Assembly: GCF_003364295.1 (NCBI RefSeq)
Contig: NZ_NXLO01000003.1
Location: 186,001 to 250,000 of the forward strand
Direction of reading: 5' to 3'
DNA: 64,000 nt
Source of the DNA: Helicobacter sp. MIT 99-5507
Lineage (GTDB): Bacteria > Campylobacterota > Campylobacteria > Campylobacterales > Helicobacteraceae
Shown: piece after piece, positions 62,449-64,000 of the stretch
Position numbering within the stretch: position 1 is the first letter of the stretch
Layout: each line of letters opens with the position of its first letter
Program-made: the position numbers and the translations under genes
The notes under the pieces: model-generated
Database searches by the model: none
What the model was told of the DNA's origin: nothing
What the model saw: only the letters and a program-made list of their open reading frames with translations

Positions 62449-63240
62449 CTACAATCTATTTAATTCTTGTGTAATATAATCTTTAAATATATCTGTATAA
62501 TTTTTATTTTGTGGAATCTTATCAAAAAAAACATTTAATAAATTTGCATAATCTTCTATATTTATTTTATCTTGCAATAATAAATATTTTAAAAATAGCC
62601 AATAAGTATTCAATACATCACTTTGGCAATAATCATTTATTTGTTGAATCTTATTTTCATAATAAAGTCTAAATACATCATCACCGCTTGTATCAAATTT
62701 GCCTGGAATATTTGCCATTTTACAAACTATATCAAGACGCATAGCCCTTACTGCACCAAAAGAACCAAGACAATCAAGCAAATCTATATGAAAATTCTCA
62801 CTATAACGACTACGATAATTCTCCCATTTGCTTTTATTGTATTTTGGATTCTGGATTTCAAAATAAGCACTAGCATTAAGATTATATTTCATTGCTCTAA
62901 GCATAATAAGAGGAATATCAAAATTTCTACCATTAAAACTTACTAATTTTGGATTGTGCTTATTAAAATAATGCAAAAAATCGCTTATTATTTCTTGCTC
63001 GCTTAATCCTTCTTTGTAATTAACAACTTTTATAAAATTACAATTCTCATCGCAAATCACAGCAGATAAAGATATTATTTTATGAAATGGGAGTGGCAAA
63101 AATGAGCTTCCATTAATACTTTCTTGTGTTTTAAATGCAATTTCACATACATCTATATCACTACCTTTATAATCATAAACCTCTCTTAGAAGCTCCACAT
63201 CTGGGATACTTTCACAATCAAAAACACAAATCATAATCAC
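62449..63240 (-). CDS. 3'-5' exonuclease related to DNA polymerase B proofreading domain
   Basis: The 263-residue protein has the DEDD-family exonuclease motifs: Exo I FDCESIP (Asp-x-Glu near 7-9), Exo II VSFNGRNFDIPLI (Asp near 110), and Exo III YCQSDVLNTYWLF (Asp with Tyr, DEDDy). The length and order fit the predicted PolB-type 3'-5' exonucleases of bacteria. It begins the leftward unit with the PDC-sensor gene, and is divergent from the methyltransferase gene. Confidence 0.88.
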   Translation of the reverse strand: MIMICVFDCESIPDVELLREVYDYKGSDIDVCEIAFKTQESINGSSFLPLPFHKIISLSAVICDENCNFIKVVNYKEGLSEQEIISDFLHYFNKHNPKLVSFNGRNFDIPLIMLRAMKYNLNASAYFEIQNPKYNKSKWENYRSRYSENFHIDLLDCLGSFGAVRAMRLDIVCKMANIPGKFDTSGDDVFRLYYENKIQQINDYCQSDVLNTYWLFLKYLLLQDKINIEDYANLLNVFFDKIPQNKNYTDIFKDYITQELNRL

Positions 63241-63280
63241 TCTTTTGTATCTAAAATAATTTAAAGATTCTAATCTAAAA

Positions 63281-63286
63281 TATAAT
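63281..63286 (+). promoter_or_regulatory. Likely -10 box for the methyltransferase gene
   Basis: TATAAT lies 42 bases before the ATG at 63328, in the 87-base divergent gap with the exonuclease gene. Confidence 0.45.
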
Positions 63287-63327
63287 AGAATCCAACCTTA
63301 AATTTAAAATCGAAATTTAGGAGAAAT

Positions 63328-64000
63328 ATGAATTTTTTAAGAAAAATAAAACATATATTAATAAATATAAAAATTAATATATAGAAAAGTAAATCCGCCA
63401 CAATGGCATAATTTAAGACAGCTAGAGCCGGTTTCTAGAGTATTTGGATTTGATAGGGGAACTCCAATTGATAGAATCTATACAAATGATTTTTTGCAAA
63501 AAAATAAACATCACATCAAAGGCATTGTATGCGAAATAGCAGAATCTACATATACAAAACAATTTGGTAGCAATGTAGTAAAAAGTGAAATTTTGCATTA
63601 TACAAATGATAATCCAGCTGCGACAATCATTGGTGATTTGACAAAATACGAGAATCTTCCAAAAGATTATTTAGATTGTTTTATTTGCACTGTTACATTA
63701 AACTTCATACATGATTATAAAAAAGCAATACAAGGGATTCACTCCATGCTAAAACAAGGTGGAGTAGCTTTGGTAAGTGTTTGTGGTCTCATCCAGATAT
63801 CAAGATATAATTATGAGAGATGGGGAGATTATTATAGATTTAGTGATATGGGAATAAAAAAAGATTTTGAAGAAATATTTGGAGATGAAATAGAAGTTAG
63901 CACTTATGGCAATGTATTGGCTGCTGTAGCAGAATTGCATGGAATTGCAAGCGAAGAATTAAGCAAAGATGAAATTTTTTATAAAGACCCAGATTATCAA
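63328..64000 (+). pseudogene. SAM-dependent methyltransferase, 5' frameshift, 3' end outside the window
   Basis: An ATG at 63328 has a good ribosome site (AGGAGA) but its frame stops at 63382-63384 after 18 residues. A second frame, open from 63371 to the window end, encodes a class I methyltransferase of the cell-surface sugar type: PPQWHNLRQLEPVSRVFGFDRGTPIDR in part (RQLEPVSRVFGFDRG, TPIDRIYT), CEIAEST at the motif I position, and WGDYYRFSDMG. That frame has no start codon after its TAA at 63368-63370. Removing one A from the A5 tract at 63369-63373 joins the two frames. It may be a broken gene, a phase-variable gene or a sequencing error. Confidence 0.8.

Noticed and set aside
1-64000. 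CRISPR array, insertion sequence, prophage, integron or toxin-antitoxin cassette
   Set aside because: No regularly spaced repeats, transposase or integrase motifs, or phage genes were found on either strand.

Overview
The window is a gene-dense, AT-rich bacterial chromosome segment from a member of the Campylobacterota, most likely a Helicobacter or close relative. The basis is repeated gene order remembered from H. pylori: mutS2 / small membrane protein / murC / aminotransferase (HP0621-HP0624), ccdA / dihydroorotase-like / amidohydrolase (HP0265-HP0267), sppA-purU (HP1435-HP1434), hemB-arsS-arsR plus two small genes (HP0163-HP0168) and cheY-prmA-ftsH-Psd-like-pssA (HP1067-HP1071). An HsrA-type orphan regulator and a cysteine-rich Hcp-type Sel1 protein also fit. 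Unlike H. pylori, the segment carries pyruvate formate-lyase, hisA/hisH and an MSHA/Cts-type pilus or DNA-uptake assembly locus, so an enterohepatic-type Helicobacter or a nearby genus is the better guess. The species cannot be named from this sequence alone.

Layout. 1-4416: formate dehydrogenase (fdhA, truncated by the window edge, then fdhBCD). 4424-7102: DedA-type membrane protein, flgG2-flgG behind a sigma-54 promoter, and a cysteine-rich lipoprotein. 7163-7567: five tRNA genes (Lys, Glu, Val, Asp, Glu in transcription order). 7625-15266: CinA-type amidase, polyphosphate kinase 2, recR, pflB-pflA with an FNR-type operator, a glutathionylspermidine-synthase-like enzyme, kdsB and an MsrQ-like membrane protein. 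15418-21131: CorC-type transporter, the ffh-rpsP-khpA-rimM-trmD-rplS operon, and a PerR-like regulator. 21266-29948: seven-gene pilus-assembly operon. 30151-36522: mutS2, small membrane protein, murC, aminotransferase, DEAD-box helicase. 36676-43163: a + strand operon from ccdA to purU, then hsrA with its own promoter. 43231-52083: flgE plus a Maf-type glycosyltransferase behind a second sigma-54 promoter, and the operon with arsRS, hemB and aspB. 52234-55572: coiled-coil membrane protein, Hcp-type protein, and a WbpE/WbpB-like nucleotide-sugar pair. 55583-63240: pssA, Psd-like, ftsH, prmA, cheY, hisA, hisH, PDC-sensor membrane protein and an exonuclease. 63328-64000: a methyltransferase gene whose 5' end is frameshifted.

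How the genes work together. Pyruvate formate-lyase would make formate, and the membrane formate dehydrogenase could use it as an electron donor. The pfl promoter has a perfect TTGAT-N4-ATCAA box at class II distance from a TACAAT -10, which predicts oxygen- or redox-controlled expression. Flagellar rod (flgG2-flgG) and hook (flgE) genes share near-identical sigma-54 promoters, and the hook operon includes a likely flagellar glycosyltransferase. The pilus locus has ATPase, platform, secretin and alignment proteins but no pilin or prepilin peptidase in view.

The least expected features are the FNR-type operator on pflB, two apparent pseudoenzymes (a dihydroorotase-like protein without its metal ligands and a PS-decarboxylase-like protein without the self-cleavage serine), the frameshifted methyltransferase, and a strong excess of the near-palindromic word AGATTCT/AGAATCT in all reading frames and on both strands. 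No CRISPR array, insertion sequence, prophage or rRNA gene was seen.
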